Assembly: GCA_028386065.3 (NCBI GenBank) | Contig: JAKUCV010003294.1 | Coordinates: forward strand, 1-64,000 | Length of the DNA stretch: 64,000 nt | Direction: 5' to 3' | From: Turnera subulata | Lineage: Eukaryota > Streptophyta > Magnoliopsida > Malpighiales > Passifloraceae | Part shown: one piece after another, positions 23,242 to 34,778 of the stretch | How positions within the stretch are numbered: the stretch's first letter is position 1 | Layout: each line of letters starts with the position of its first letter | Program-made: the position numbers and the translations under genes | The notes under the pieces: model-generated | Databases searched by the model: none | Told to the model about the DNA's origin: nothing | Seen by the model: the letters and a program-made list of their open reading frames with translations, nothing else

Positions 23242-24490
23242 CTATACCTTGTTTTGATACATGGATTCCATTTCCGAATTCATGGCTTCTAGCCACTTCT
23301 GGGAGTCCGGACCCGTAATGGCCTGCTGATAGGTAGTGGGCTCATCCTCATTTATGAGCAACACATCCCCAGTATGAGTCACGAGAAATCCATATCTCTC
23401 GGGCTCATGCCGAATCCTATCCGACCTACGCGGTCCATGTGTTACAGGAACAGGATTCTCGTCCACAACACTTTGTGGTTCCTGTTCTTGTTCCATCTCA
23501 GTCTCTAGATCTCGAACTTCTTCGAGTTCTATTTTCCTCCCACTGATCCCTCTAGAAATAAACTCTCTTTCTAGTAAAATCACAGTCCGAGCAACAAACA
23601 CTTTGTGGTCGGTGGGATTATAGAAGTTATACCCTTTAGTTTCCTTAGGGTAACCTACAAATAGGCACTTCTCGGATTTTGGGCCAAGTTTATCCGAAGC
23701 TTCACGTCTGACGTAAGCCTCACAACCCCAAATCCTCATAAAAGACAATTTGGGATGCTTCCCAGCCCATAACTCATATGGTGTCCATTCGACTGATTTA
23801 GACGGAACATTGTTTAGTGTAAAAGCAGCAGTTAATAAAGCATGTCCCCAAAAGGAAGAAGGAAGGTCAGCTTGACTCATCATAGAACGAACCATGTCTA
23901 ACAAGGTTCTATTCTTCCTATCGGATACGCCATTCCAATGAGGCGTACCTGGTGGAATAAGTTGTGATAGTATACCACAACTCTTTAGATAGTCAAGAAA
24001 GTATCGGTCTAAGTATTCACCACCTCGATCTGATCGAAGCATCTTAATACTTTTCCGAGTTGATTCTGCACTTCATTCTTAAATTCTTTGAACTTTTCAA
24101 AGGATTCCGACTTGTGTCTCAATAGATACACTTAGCCGTATCTACTGATGTCATCAGTAAATGTAAAGAAGTATTGAAAACCACCTCTAGCCTGCGTAGA
24201 CATAGGTCCGCATACATCAGTATGTATTAGACCTAGCAAGTCCTAGGCTCTTCACCTTTACCCGTAAAGGAAGCCTTAGTCATTTTGCCTAACAAACAAG
24301 ACTCATATGTCTCATATGATTCAAAATCAAATGAGTCTAAAAATCCAACTTTATGAAGTTTAGGAATACGAGTCTCATTTATATGGGCCAAACGACTATG
24401 CCAGAGATAGGTTTCACTAGAATCATGTAATCTAACCTTCTTCGTATTAATGTTATAGATAGGCGTTACTAGGTTTAGAACATACAAACC
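23242..24490 (-). pseudogene. Copia F integrase
   Basis: The 24487-24233 part is the GAG-pre-integrase segment with the zinc-binding pair (LWHSRLAHIN) and ESCLLGKMTK, where one Cys of the CxxC pair is Tyr. After frame breaks around 24050-24230, an open 266-codon segment covers the catalytic core (LRSDRGGEY for the second Asp; DRKNRTLLDMVRSMM where the usual catalytic Glu is Asp) and the Copia-typical C-terminus (FVGYPKETKGYNFYNP). Frameshifts and the changed third acidic residue argue against function. Confidence 0.88.
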
Positions 24491-24869
24491 ATCGTTTAAA
24501 ATACACCATCCTAATCAATTTCATTGAAATAAATAGAACAACAATTGTTCTTTATTCTCAATAAAACTTTTCTTGTCCAAACAAGACACAGAAATCAAAT
24601 TCCTGCTTATAGTAGGTACATAATAGTAATTGTATAGTTCTAAAACCAAACCATTCGGTAAGGATAGATAGAAAGTCCCCACAGCTAATGTAGCAATTCT
24701 TGCTCCAATACGGGGCGTAGGTCTATCTCATCCTTAGTCAATCTCCCATTCTTTCTCAGTTCCTTCACATTTTTACAAATGTGAGAACCACATCTGGTAT
24801 CTAATACCCATGATGCAGAGGTAGAGATATTAGCCTCTATAACAAAATACCTGAAGCAGAAGTCTCACT

Positions 24870-25460
24870 TCCCTTTTGCTTCTTTACCTCTTCAAGGTAA
24901 ACAGGGCAGTTTTGCTTCTAATGGCCTGGTTTGTTGCAACGGAAACAATTTCCTACCTTTGCAACACCACCGTTGGGTTTCAGCACATGAGAACAAGAAG
25001 ATGCACATGCACCAAACCTTTTGGTACATTTCTTCTTCTTCTCAAACTTTGCTTTACCCGTTCCTTCTCCAAGGAAACCAAGACCCTCAAGGCTCTCAAT
25101 GTATCTAAACATCTTGAGCACATGAGGTCTAACGGGTGATAACTCAGCCATTTTGCATTGAAACAATGCCTTAGAGGTCTCGTACCTCCCATGCCTTGCT
25201 TGCTCTCCTCAGAGCATTTTTCAGGTGCTCGATCATATCGAACGCCCACATGTTCTCATCTTGCTTCTGAAGCTCAGAGTCTATGGCAATTAGCATAAGG
25301 CATGCAACATTCAATGCATCATCAACATGCTACTCACAAGCATCTACTTCTGCCCTAGAAGCATTAGGCGCCAATTCATTAAGAACAAGGCCCTTCAAGG
25401 ACATACAAATTTTTCTTGTTTGAAGATTATCCTCAAAATGTGATGCCACTCTAGGAAACT
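24870..25460 (-). pseudogene. Copia F gag, decayed
   Basis: Fragmented frames on the minus strand contain UBN2-type gag residues (LQKQDENMWAFDMIEHLKNAL) and a zinc knuckle (CFRCNKPGH) followed by a stop in the middle of the knuckle, then KQNCPVYLEEVKK. Several stops and indels prevent a continuous protein. It lies between the leader and integrase, as expected. Confidence 0.75.
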
Positions 25461-27223
25461 ATTCCTATTCAGCTTGTCCTACTCAAGGACCAACCGCAAT
25501 AATAAATGCTAGTATTTTGTGCTATGGTAATTCTACAACAATGATCAACTCTCACAAATAATAGTCATGCATATAAATCATTTAATAAGGAATTCCATTA
25601 AATGTGCTCCTACTACATAAATCAAGACAATTATATAAGTAGGCCAAGATCCATATTTCACTACAACATAAGTCAGCGAGGGCTGATCACCTACATCATA
25701 GCTATTTAGGTAGACAACTCTTGTCAATTACATCTCTATATAACTCTTGGATAGTTGAGTGAACAACACCTTGTCCATGTCTATCTTATAGACTTGCTCA
25801 ACCCTTGCTTCTAGGTCCTTAATCCTACTAAGATAACCTAGTTAAGTCCAAACCCACAACACGCAGTCGAGATATTACAACTATCCACTCGCACCTTCCT
25901 AGGATAAACAATGGCACCTTGCTAGGGCAAAACCTACCAATTGTTGATCTTAGGCTTGATGAGTGCTTATCATGGAAGGCAACTAAGAACTTAATATTTT
26001 TCATCAACATATAATTCCAACACATCAAATGCTTGTCCTTGATAAATCATACATTGATGTCATGTAAGTTTGGAAAAACAAAATACATGATAACATCGAT
26101 GTTACCATTTGGAACATCGATGTTGTGACAATCAAATTGTCCCAACTCTTTGGCAGTAGCTCAATAACATCGATGTTCAACTCTTAAACATTGATATTGT
26201 TGAGATTCTTGAACTCCAAACTATTTGGCAGTAGCTCAATAACATTGATGTTGAACTTTCAAACATCGATGTTGTTGAGATTCTGAAAGTTCAAGATTTT
26301 GGAAGTACTCAGTATTTCGGCCATATCCAGAGCTGTAGAGCTCGGATTTGTGCAAACTTAGTGTCTCTGGAAAGCTAAGAAGTAGAGCTACAACTTTGCT
26401 GTTCAGCCCAGACACCAATTCGGCCTCCCTCTGCCCTTAATTTGCTGTTCAAGTCACTGGTTCCCACAACATCGATGTGGGTGTCATTTGGCCTCTGGAA
26501 CTCAAGGACATCGATGTCCTGTCATGAACACCGATGTCCTTTAGGCTCTGGAAGTCCAAACTATTTGGCAGAGCTCAAGAACATCGATGTTCAACTTTTG
26601 GACATCGATGTTGGAAAGTTCCGAAGGTCCAAAACTTGGCAGTAGCATTTTAACATCGATGTCTAACCTTTAAACATCGATGTTTGAGACTCTTAAACAC
26701 AAGGACATCGATGTTATAATGTCAACATCGATGTTATTTGGTCTCTGGAATCTCAAACAATTCTCACAAGGCTTGGATATCGATGTTCAACCCCTGAACA
26801 TCTATGTTCATGTGAATCTGCCAAGGCCAACCGACATAGGACATCGATGTTCATCTCATGAATATCGATGTTCAATGTTCTCTGCCAAGGCCAGACAGTG
26901 TGAACATCGATGTTCATCTCGTGAACATCGATGTTATGGCCCTGCTACACTAGAACGACAATCGTTCCTTACACAAACCGACAATCGATTTTTGTTTTGT
27001 CGAACCCCTTCGACTTACTGCCAATAACTCCTTGATTGATATCACATACCAATCAAGTTCATGTTGTCAAAACACTTTTGACACATCCAACAACATCATA
27101 TATATCACATATACAATTGAAATCAACATATAATGATCATGCTACATCACATATAACATATCATATATATATGCATGAACATATCAACATATGCACATAA
27201 ATCCGGTTTAGAGCTTCACAAGA
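25461..27223 (-). other. Copia F 5' leader with palindrome array
   Basis: Non-coding leader between gag and primer site, about 1.76 kb. The first 600 bp is AT-rich with no recognisable gene. 26092-26935 is the second AACATCGATGTT array. The AT-rich run at 27090-27190 precedes the primer site. Confidence 0.6.
26092..26935. repeat. Second AACATCGATGTT palindrome array (diverged)
   Basis: About ten pairs of the same 12 bp palindrome as at 2881-3504, again about 21 bp apart within a pair, with interspersed CTCTGGAA, CTGCCAAGGCC and TTTGGCAGTAGCTCAA spacers. Many copies carry one change (for example ACATTGATGTT, GACATCGATGTC, AACATCTATGTT). Period is 60-100 bp and less regular than the first array. 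It lies in the leader of Copia F. Confidence 0.92.
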
Positions 27224-27237
27224 GGCTCCGCTACCAC
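27224..27237 (-). promoter_or_regulatory. Primer binding site of Copia F
   Basis: The minus strand reads GTGGTAGCGGAGCC directly after the LTR end (TTTACA). It is the initiator-Met-type primer site variant shared with elements A, D and the mini-Copia. Confidence 0.8.
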
Positions 27238-30215
27238 TGTAAATTTCCTATACGTGATTATGACACTCATAATAAGTATGACACACAGCGGAAGCTACGA
27301 AAACTTAACCAAGGAACGCAAGTGAAGCATGCAAAACCGTATAACAATTTTTACATACCTTATGTGGTTGAGGTCTTTCACTCAACTGAAGTATGGAATC
27401 AGCAAGAGCAAGACTAAGGCCTGGCCCCTCTACGGTATCCACACGAACCGTGATCGACTTGGAATCGTCATACGAATCCTGCCCCGAGCACTCCCGGACT
27501 GATGTGCTAGCAAGAGTAAACCGGGAGCCTTTAGTGTGTGTTTCGTGGTGTTTTACTCTTCCTTCTTTCACAAAGAAGAAGAAGCTGGATGTAAGTGTTT
27601 TTCTCAAGCTCTCTAGACCCCAAAACGTTCAGAGAACCCAAAAGGAAGGAATGAATGATCTGATCAATAATTCCTTTAATTATTCATCCCAAAACGACCC
27701 TGGTTCAACCACGGTTCAACCACGGTCCAACCACACCCAATCCAACCATGGTCCAACCACGGTTCAACCATCTGCTCGAATCAACGGTTCTATGTGTGTG
27801 ACCCTGTAGGCACTTGTAACGTCCGGCAGTAATTGTAAAATCTCATTTTACAATTATAAACAAAGAGCGGCGTCTAGCAACACATCATTGCTACCCGAAC
27901 GACAAGATCAGTACTGATTCTATATGCCTCGGAACATGTCATCGTCCTTTCGTCCCATTATCAAGATCAAACGCGAGACATGGAATATGCCAATCTCGTA
28001 TGTGTCTAATCTATGTTTCTTGATCCCCGAGTTAACTGTATAAAACGGATACCCGTGATATCACCATATCACCTAATCCGAGCATGGCCATGCATTTAAC
28101 AGTTCAACTCTATCAAGAGGCCATATGATAATATACCCGTTATATGGGTCGAACGAATCCCGTCTTGATCAATCAAAACCCACTAGATATTTGTCATATA
28201 CCCAATGATTACCCTTATGTCCACTCAGTTACGGGTGACTAGGAATAATATCAAAGCACATGATTCATATGTTGGATACCTTGACGATCTCAGGTCAAAG
28301 GACAATACATCTATAAGAAACACTAATGACATACATGTAAGTTTCCCTAGGCTATATGACAATCATATAGAAGCAAAAGATGCAGCGGAAGCAAAGGAAA
28401 CTTAGCCAAGAACCACATGTGAAGCATATAAACCGTATAACAAAATTTCGTACCTTGTTCGGTTGAGGTCTTTCACCCAACTGCTGGAACGAATCATCTA
28501 GACCAAGACGAAGGCTGGAACGAATCAGTTAGAGCAAGAAGAAGACCTGCTCCTCTACGGTATCCACACGAACCGTGACCTTCTCGGAATCGTCACACGA
28601 ATCCAAGAACGAGCTCCCCGGACTGATGTGCTAGCAAGAGTAAAACCGGGGCTTGTGTTTGTGGTGTTTTGGTGTTCCTTTTCTTTCACAAAGAAAGGGG
28701 TAAGTGTGTGTTTTCTCAAGCTCTCAAGAACACTTCTCAAGGCTCAATCCTCTGAATTTTTCAGACACAAAAACGTTCTAACCAACCCAAGTGTGAAGAA
28801 TAATGCCTTAGACAAAAGCATGTGCATGCCAACTCACAAAGGCATGTCAAAGTGGACAACACCTTTGGCCAACATGTTTCCACTAACTCTTAGTGGGAAT
28901 ATTCATCACAAGGCTGCAATAATGGCTCCACTAATCTGATGCTTAGTGAACCAAACCACCCCAAAACGACCTGGTTCAACCATGGTCCAACCACGGTCCA
29001 ACCACACCCGGTCCAACCATGGTCCAACCACGGTTCGACCATCTGCTCGAATCAACGGTTCTATGTGTGTGACCCTGTAGGCACTTGTAACGTCCGGCAA
29101 TAATTGTAAAATCTCATTTTACAATTATAAGCAAAGAGCGGCGTCTAGCAACACATCATTGCTACCCGAACGACAAGATCAGTACTGATTCTCTATGCCT
29201 CGGAATATGTCATCGTCCCTTCGTCCCATTATAAAGATTAAACCGAGACATGGAATATGTCAATCTCGTATATGTTTAATCTCGGTTTCTTGATCCTCGA
29301 GTTAACTGTGTAAAACGGATACCAATGATATCAACATATCATAATCCGAGCACGGCCGTGCATTTACAGTTCAACTCTATCAAGAAACCATCCGATAATA
29401 TACCCGTTATATGGGTTGGACGAATCCCCTCTTGATCAATCAAAACCCACTACATACTCGGCATATACCCAATGATTACCCTTATGTCCACCCAGTTACG
29501 GGTGACTAGGAATAATATCAAAGTACATGATTCATATGTTGGATACCTTGACGATCTCAGGTCGGAGGACAATCACATCTATAAGAACCACTAATGACAT
29601 ACATATAACGTTCCATGTAGGGTTCTTATGTGGGTCGGTCCAGTCCACAAGTTCTCCAACTTGTACCCGTATGTAGAATTCATATCACATATAAATTCTC
29701 AACATACGCTAGTCTTAATTTATTATTACAACCCATCCGTAATAATAACCGACTAGGGACATTTAAGAATATACATATCAAATATATATATACTTGGGTT
29801 ATAAGTATGTGCAAGCGTTTATCTCGTAAACGATACTTATTGGAATAACCTTAAAGTGTATGTACATGACTATAAATGAACATCCATGATTGGCTTTTGG
29901 GCATATTACTAACAATACATATAACGTTCCATGTAGTGTTCTTATGTGGGTCGGTCCGGTCGACAAGTTCTCCAACTTGTGCCCATATGTAGAATTCGTA
30001 TCTCATACTATTCTCAACAAACGCTAGTCTTAATTTATTATTACAACCCATCCATAATAATAATCGACTAGGGACATTTAAGAATATATCAAATATAACC
30101 TAGGGTTATAAATATGTGCAAGCAATTATCTCATAATCATATTTATTGGAATAACCTCAAAGTATATACATGACTACAATCATCCATAGATTGGCTTTTG
30201 GGCATATAACTAACA
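27238..30215 (-). repeat. 5' LTR of Copia F, split by a solo LTR
   Basis: The two pieces 27238-28335 and 29920-30215 together give 1394 bp, close to the 1392 bp of the other LTR. The interruption is a solo LTR with its own 5 bp duplication. Outer end GGCATATAACTAACA is followed by the element's target duplication. Confidence 0.9.
28336..29914 (-). mobile_element. Solo LTR of the Copia F family, 1579 bp
   Basis: Starts TGTAAGTTTCC, ends GGCATATTACTAACA, flanked by the perfect duplication ATACA at 28331-28335 and 29915-29919. It is similar to the surrounding LTR but has its own insertions (about 28740-28940). It results from insertion of a relative followed by LTR-LTR recombination that removed the body. 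Confidence 0.92.
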
Positions 30216-30220
30216 CCTCG

Positions 30221-31430
30221 TATGAAGAAAGACGTAGCTGAGTATGTTGCAAGATGCATTACTTGCCAGCAAGTGAAGGCCGAGCATCAAGCTCCAGCCG
30301 GCAAGATGCGTTCGTTGTCACTACCAGAGTGGAAATGGGAGATAATCTCCATGGATTTTGTGGTTGGGTTACCGATGACTCGGAAACAACATGATGCTAT
30401 TTGGGTCATCGTTGACCGATTAACAAAATCAGCTCATTTCCTTCCTATCCGCCAAACCGACACCATGGACACATTGGCAGGGAAGTATGTTTCTGAGATT
30501 GTGAGACTACATGGTATTCCAAAGTCCATAGTCTCGGACAGAGATCCCAGATTCACGTCACGTTTCTGGAAGAGTTTACAAGCAGCATTAGGAACTAAGC
30601 TGAGCTTCAGTAATGCTTTTCACAGACAGATGGGCAGTCTAAAAGGACTATACAGATGCTGGAGGATATGCGTAGGGCTTGTGCACTCAACTTCAGTGGG
30701 AGTTGGGACAAGTACTTACCTTTGGCCGAGTTTGCCTACAACAATAGCTATCTTTCTAGTATTGGTATGCCGCCTTTTGAAGCTCTTTATGGAAGGAAGT
30801 GTAGAAGTCCGGTTTGCTAGGATGAAGAAGGTTTAAGATTGATCATTGGACCGGACTTGGTCAAGCAAATAGTGGATAAAATCCAGACAGTGAAGCAGTG
30901 CATGAAAGCTGCTCAAGATCGGCAGAAGAGTTATGCCGACAAACACCGACGTGAGATGGAGTATAACGTTGGTGAGAAGGTCTTCTTAAGAGTTGCACCT
31001 TGGAAAGGCGTGATTAGGTTGGGTAAGAGAGGAAAGTTGAGCCCAAGATATATTGGACCATATGAGATTGTTAAGAAGATTGGGCCTTTGGCCTACAGGT
31101 TGTCATTGCCTGAAGAGTTGTCACGCATTCATGACGTGTTCCACATCTCTATGCTAAGGAGGTATCGTCCGAATCCTAGTCACGTTGTGACACCAGTTGA
31201 TGTTGAAGTTGTAGAAGACCTTACCTACACAGAAGTGCCGGAGCAGACTCTTGCCCGGGAAGTGCGACAGTTAAAGAGACGCACCATTCATAAGATTAAG
31301 GTCAAATGGAGCAAGCATTCTGCTAATGAATCCACATAGGAAGTCGAAGAACACATGCGATCTCAGTATCCGCATCTTTTCTCAGAATCGGTAATGAATT
31401 TCGGGGACGAAATTCCTTAAGGAGGGAAGA
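30221..31430 (+). pseudogene. Gypsy element E, integrase and chromodomain
   Basis: Continuation of 20140-20744 after Copia F. Integrase core with CITCQQVK (zinc-binding Cys pair), MDFVVGLP (first Asp) and SDRDPRF (second Asp) is intact. Near 30625 an indel shifts the frame through the third acidic residue region. TAG replaces Trp at about 30820 (C-stop-DEE). The 30839-31339 part ends in a chromodomain-like block (VKVKWSKHSANEST) where TAG again replaces Trp. Both stops are TGG to TAG. A polypurine tract (AAGGAGGGAAGAC) follows at about 31418. Confidence 0.9.
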
Positions 31431-31431
31431 C

Positions 31432-31924
31432 TGTAAAGCCCAGGTAAAATTTTATATTTTTACCGGAACTGTAAAAGGTTTTGTATAATAATTTACCGAA
31501 TAAAAATAATCTTGGGTAATATTATTTTAAGGTAAATTATGCATCAGCCAAGCCTTGCCCCACATTTTAGATTTTTCTGCGGATTTTACGGACCAGAGTT
31601 GGTATTTTTTGGGTCCAAAAGTCTTAAGAAAAGTCAGGTTTAACCTTAAAGGAACGGACCAGAAATAAAGTTAAGTGGCTATTTTAGTTATTTGATGGTC
31701 CGGACAGTACACGCTTAAATGTGTAAGACACGCCTGCACCAAATTTTTTTCTGTCCACACCGCCGCCTGCGAAGTCTTCTCCTTCACCTGTAAGCTTGTC
31801 TGATATTTTCTTGTTCTTCCCAGGTAAGGAAAAATACTTCTTCATTACACCTTACCTATCATCGCCTATAAAAAGGCTACTCACTTTCTCTGCTCTTCAC
31901 CATCAAAAACCCAGAAACCCATAT
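31432..31924 (+). repeat. Gypsy E 3' LTR, first piece
   Basis: Begins TGTAAAGCCCAGG directly after the polypurine tract of element E and is cut at 31924 by element D. It continues at 42223. Contains the TATA-like site at 31867. Confidence 0.85.
31867..31876 (+). promoter_or_regulatory. Probable TATA box of Gypsy E LTR
   Basis: TATAAAAAGG lies about 435 bp into the LTR, followed by a C/A-rich stretch (CTCTTCACCATCAAAAACC) suited to a transcription start. The position and sequence fit a U3 promoter; function is inferred. Confidence 0.5.
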
Positions 31925-34651
31925 TGTAACAGCCCGGGTAATTTTTACGTTTTTACCGATACCGTAAAATTTATTTTTACAGTCATTTACCATTAAAATT
32001 AATCTTGGGTAATTAATTAACGGTGATTTACGCATCGGATTTCGAAACCGAGCCGTGTTCCACATTAGTTATTAACCCCGAGAAAAGTCAGGATTAACCC
32101 CGAGTTATCGGGCCAGAAATTAAGTCAAAGGGGCACATTAGTTATTTTCTGGTCCGAACAGAACCCGCCTCACGTGCTGCACAGAGAGGGGGTTGCAGCC
32201 GCCATTTCACTGTGAGCATGTGAATGACCAGTTGTTGCCCGTCACCAGCCTTGTCCTACACTGCGTCTTGATTCTTTTTCTTTCCTGCTTGGCATCACCA
32301 TCAACATCTCCATTCACCTGCAACACTCAAACTTCACCTGCAAATTCACTACCCAACCCACACCTTTCCTTCCTTCACAAAACGAACCAAAAGAGAAAAA
32401 AAAAAACAAACAACACACCCATACACCCCAAACGCCACCGTTTCTTCCCTTTCCCCTTCTTCTTTTTTTTCTTCTTTTTCATTTTTCTTTCTTCCTCCAC
32501 ACTGCCGCCGTGAACCCGCCGCCACCGACAACACCTCTCGCTCCACCACCAACCCCGACGCCTTCCCCTCTCGGACGCCGACTTGAGGAGTTCTTCGCCG
32601 CCTGCTCTCGCCGCACGACGCGCCGGACACAGCCAAGGACCCAACGGCCTTTCCGCTTGGATCAGACGCCACTGCCTCCTCCCCTTGCTCGTCGTCAGCC
32701 GCAGCCGGTAGCGTCACCAGCCACCTCCTCCTTTTCGCGTCGCCTCCCTCGTCATCGCCGCCGTGGTCTGCACTGCTGAGGTGAGCAACCCGTTGTGGTG
32801 TCAACCCGGGTGAGTCACGAAGAGGGTCGGGCTGACCCGTTTCAGGGATACGGGTCGCGTCAAGCCAGGCCGTTGACTGGACCTTGGTTGGGCTTGACCT
32901 GGGCCTAACTTTGGTTGAAGATGGGTTTTGGGTCTGCTGGGCTTGGAATTGGGTCTGAGCCTGGCGTGGGCTTGCAGCTCATGCTTGGTCTGGGCTTTGC
33001 GTCCGGGCGTGGCTGATCTGTTGGGTTGAATACCATAGGTTGGGCTGTTATTTTGGGCCTAGTCTGATTTGAATAAAAATAATAAATATTAATAACTAAT
33101 TAATTCTGAAAAAAAAATTATAAATCTAGGAAAAAAATATATAATTGTGAAAATAATATTTTGGGGATCTTAGGGAAATAATATTATGGAGGAAAAAAAA
33201 TAATAATAATGATAGTAATTAATAATTTTGGAAAGTACATACTTGTAGGAAAAGAGGAAAGGGTATTATCAAAGTAGGTATTATATAGGAATACGTATGA
33301 GTAAAGTATTACTTTAGACACTGAAAAAAAAAAGGGGAATGATGATGATGATAGAAAATAACCCGGGGGAGTAACCGAGACGAGTCAGTATTTAATTTTC
33401 GTAATACAGTAGTAGCATGACATTGCATACTACTTATATGTGCATATTATTTGTTTGATATAGGAGTTGATAACGAGCAGATACCTGACGAGCCGGACTT
33501 GGAGTCTGTTGGACAGTTTCATAACTGATAATCGGCTAAGGTGAGGATGGATAACCTTAGATATGTGCTTGTAGTACTGTGTTTGTTTTGTTGCTTGATT
33601 GAACTGCTGAATTGATTATCGACTGTTATTTGACTGTTGTGGAATTTATTGATGCTGTTGTTGGATTATGAATAGACTCGTGGATACTGTGTTGAATAGT
33701 GCTGAACTGTGAATAATTGATAATATGAGTTTGTTGTTAAGTTGATCTGAGAAATAATCTAGAATAATGGAAAGTTGGATAAATGAGAATAGAGTAAAGG
33801 AATTGGAATTGATTTTGAGATGATGATATAATTGTCACTTGGAAAATAGAGGTACGACTAGATGGTTAGAGACTAGTTCTGTGGTGTCATGGCCGGTTGG
33901 TTGGTTGATTGGGATGTTGATCCCGGATTTGTGATATTGGGATGTTGATCCCAGATTTGTGATATTGGGATGTTGATCCCGGATTTGTGATATTGGGATG
34001 TTCATCCCGGATTGTGGTTGGGCCTGGCATCCAGAATTAGTTAATAACCAGGTACGACCCTAGCTTGTCCAGTGACGGGCCCGGAAGATAAAATTGGTAA
34101 TAAGGAAATAATTAAGCATTCTTTTGGTCTTGGTATAGTTGTTTTTGGTAGTTTTCTTGTGTTGTGATTCTCTGTGCTTACTATTGAGAATGTTGTGCTT
34201 ACTTCGAAAGTATTACAGTTGAATATATATCTCTATTTATCCTTCACCAGTGAGCACTTCGGACTCACCCCTCGCCTGCAGGGTTTCATCCCGTAGGTTT
34301 GGTTGGTCGTAGTTCAGGTACGATGTTCGTTGGCTGCTGCTTTCTTCTCCACCTGACTCCGGATCCATACCCCGTTGCATTTGCATTTAAGTCTTCCGCT
34401 GCTGTGTCATATGTGTGATGCTTTCCTATATTGCTTATGTTGCTGATATTGCGGGTTGTGATATTATGTTAAGCTTGAGAGTGGATTGAATAACAGTCCC
34501 CGAGTGTGGGTGACGGATGTTGCATTGTACATTTGTTGTATCTGAATTTTACCGTGTAATATTTTGACTGCGATGTACTGTCTGTTCTATCATTAAGAAT
34601 AGTTCTGGCACGTGTTTACCGTGTACGGTAAATACGGGTCGGGGCGCTTCA
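31925..34651 (+). repeat. 5' LTR of Gypsy D (2727 bp)
   Basis: Begins TGTAACAGCCCGGG and ends GGGTCGGGGCGCTTCA. Differs from the 3' LTR mainly by a small rearrangement near 32064 that removes about 47 bp, plus scattered substitutions. It holds a pyrimidine-rich block, a GC-rich block around 32510-32780 and a 28 bp repeat. Long GC-rich ORFs on both strands at 32349-32804 are not supported as genes. Confidence 0.93.
33911..34019. repeat. 28 bp hairpin-forming tandem repeat, 5' LTR of D
   Basis: Four units starting at 33911, 33939, 33967 and 33995. Each contains GGGATGTTGATCCC, a 5 bp stem with a 4 base loop, then GGATTTGTGATATT. The unit at 33967 to 33995 keeps the stem; single changes appear in units 2 and 4. 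The same array is at 41478-41585 in the 3' LTR. Confidence 0.9.
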
Positions 34652-34654
34652 TTT

Positions 34655-34666
34655 TGGTAGCGGAGC
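34655..34666 (+). promoter_or_regulatory. Primer binding site of Gypsy D
   Basis: TGGTAGCGGAGC lies 3 bp after the LTR end CGCTTCA. It is the initiator-Met-type site also used by the Copia elements here. Confidence 0.85.
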
Positions 34667-34778
34667 AGGTAGTAGGTCATTAGGGACATAACTGTGGTTG
34701 TATGACTGTTTGTTTGTGCATAAGATTTGACACGACATGGTATGACATGCATTCATATACATTCTCATATAGGTACGA

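Larger units (their letters stand above)
20745..30215 (-). mobile_element. Complete Copia element F, 9.47 kb
   Basis: LTR retrotransposon on the minus strand with both LTRs, polypurine tract (minus strand of 22137-22150), primer site (27224-27237) and a perfect 5 bp target duplication CCTCG at 20740-20744 and 30216-30220. It splits element E's integrase between Arg and Met of the WWPR-MKKD motif. Minus-strand order is leader, gag, integrase, RT and RNase H. The 5' LTR contains a solo LTR of the same family. The coding part is decayed and shortened, so the element cannot move by itself. Confidence 0.93.

Noticed and set aside
32349..32804. 151 aa and 89 aa ORFs in GC-rich LTR sequence
   Set aside because: Overlapping frames on both strands in a low-complexity LTR block; recurrence at 39878-40374 is explained by LTR duplication.
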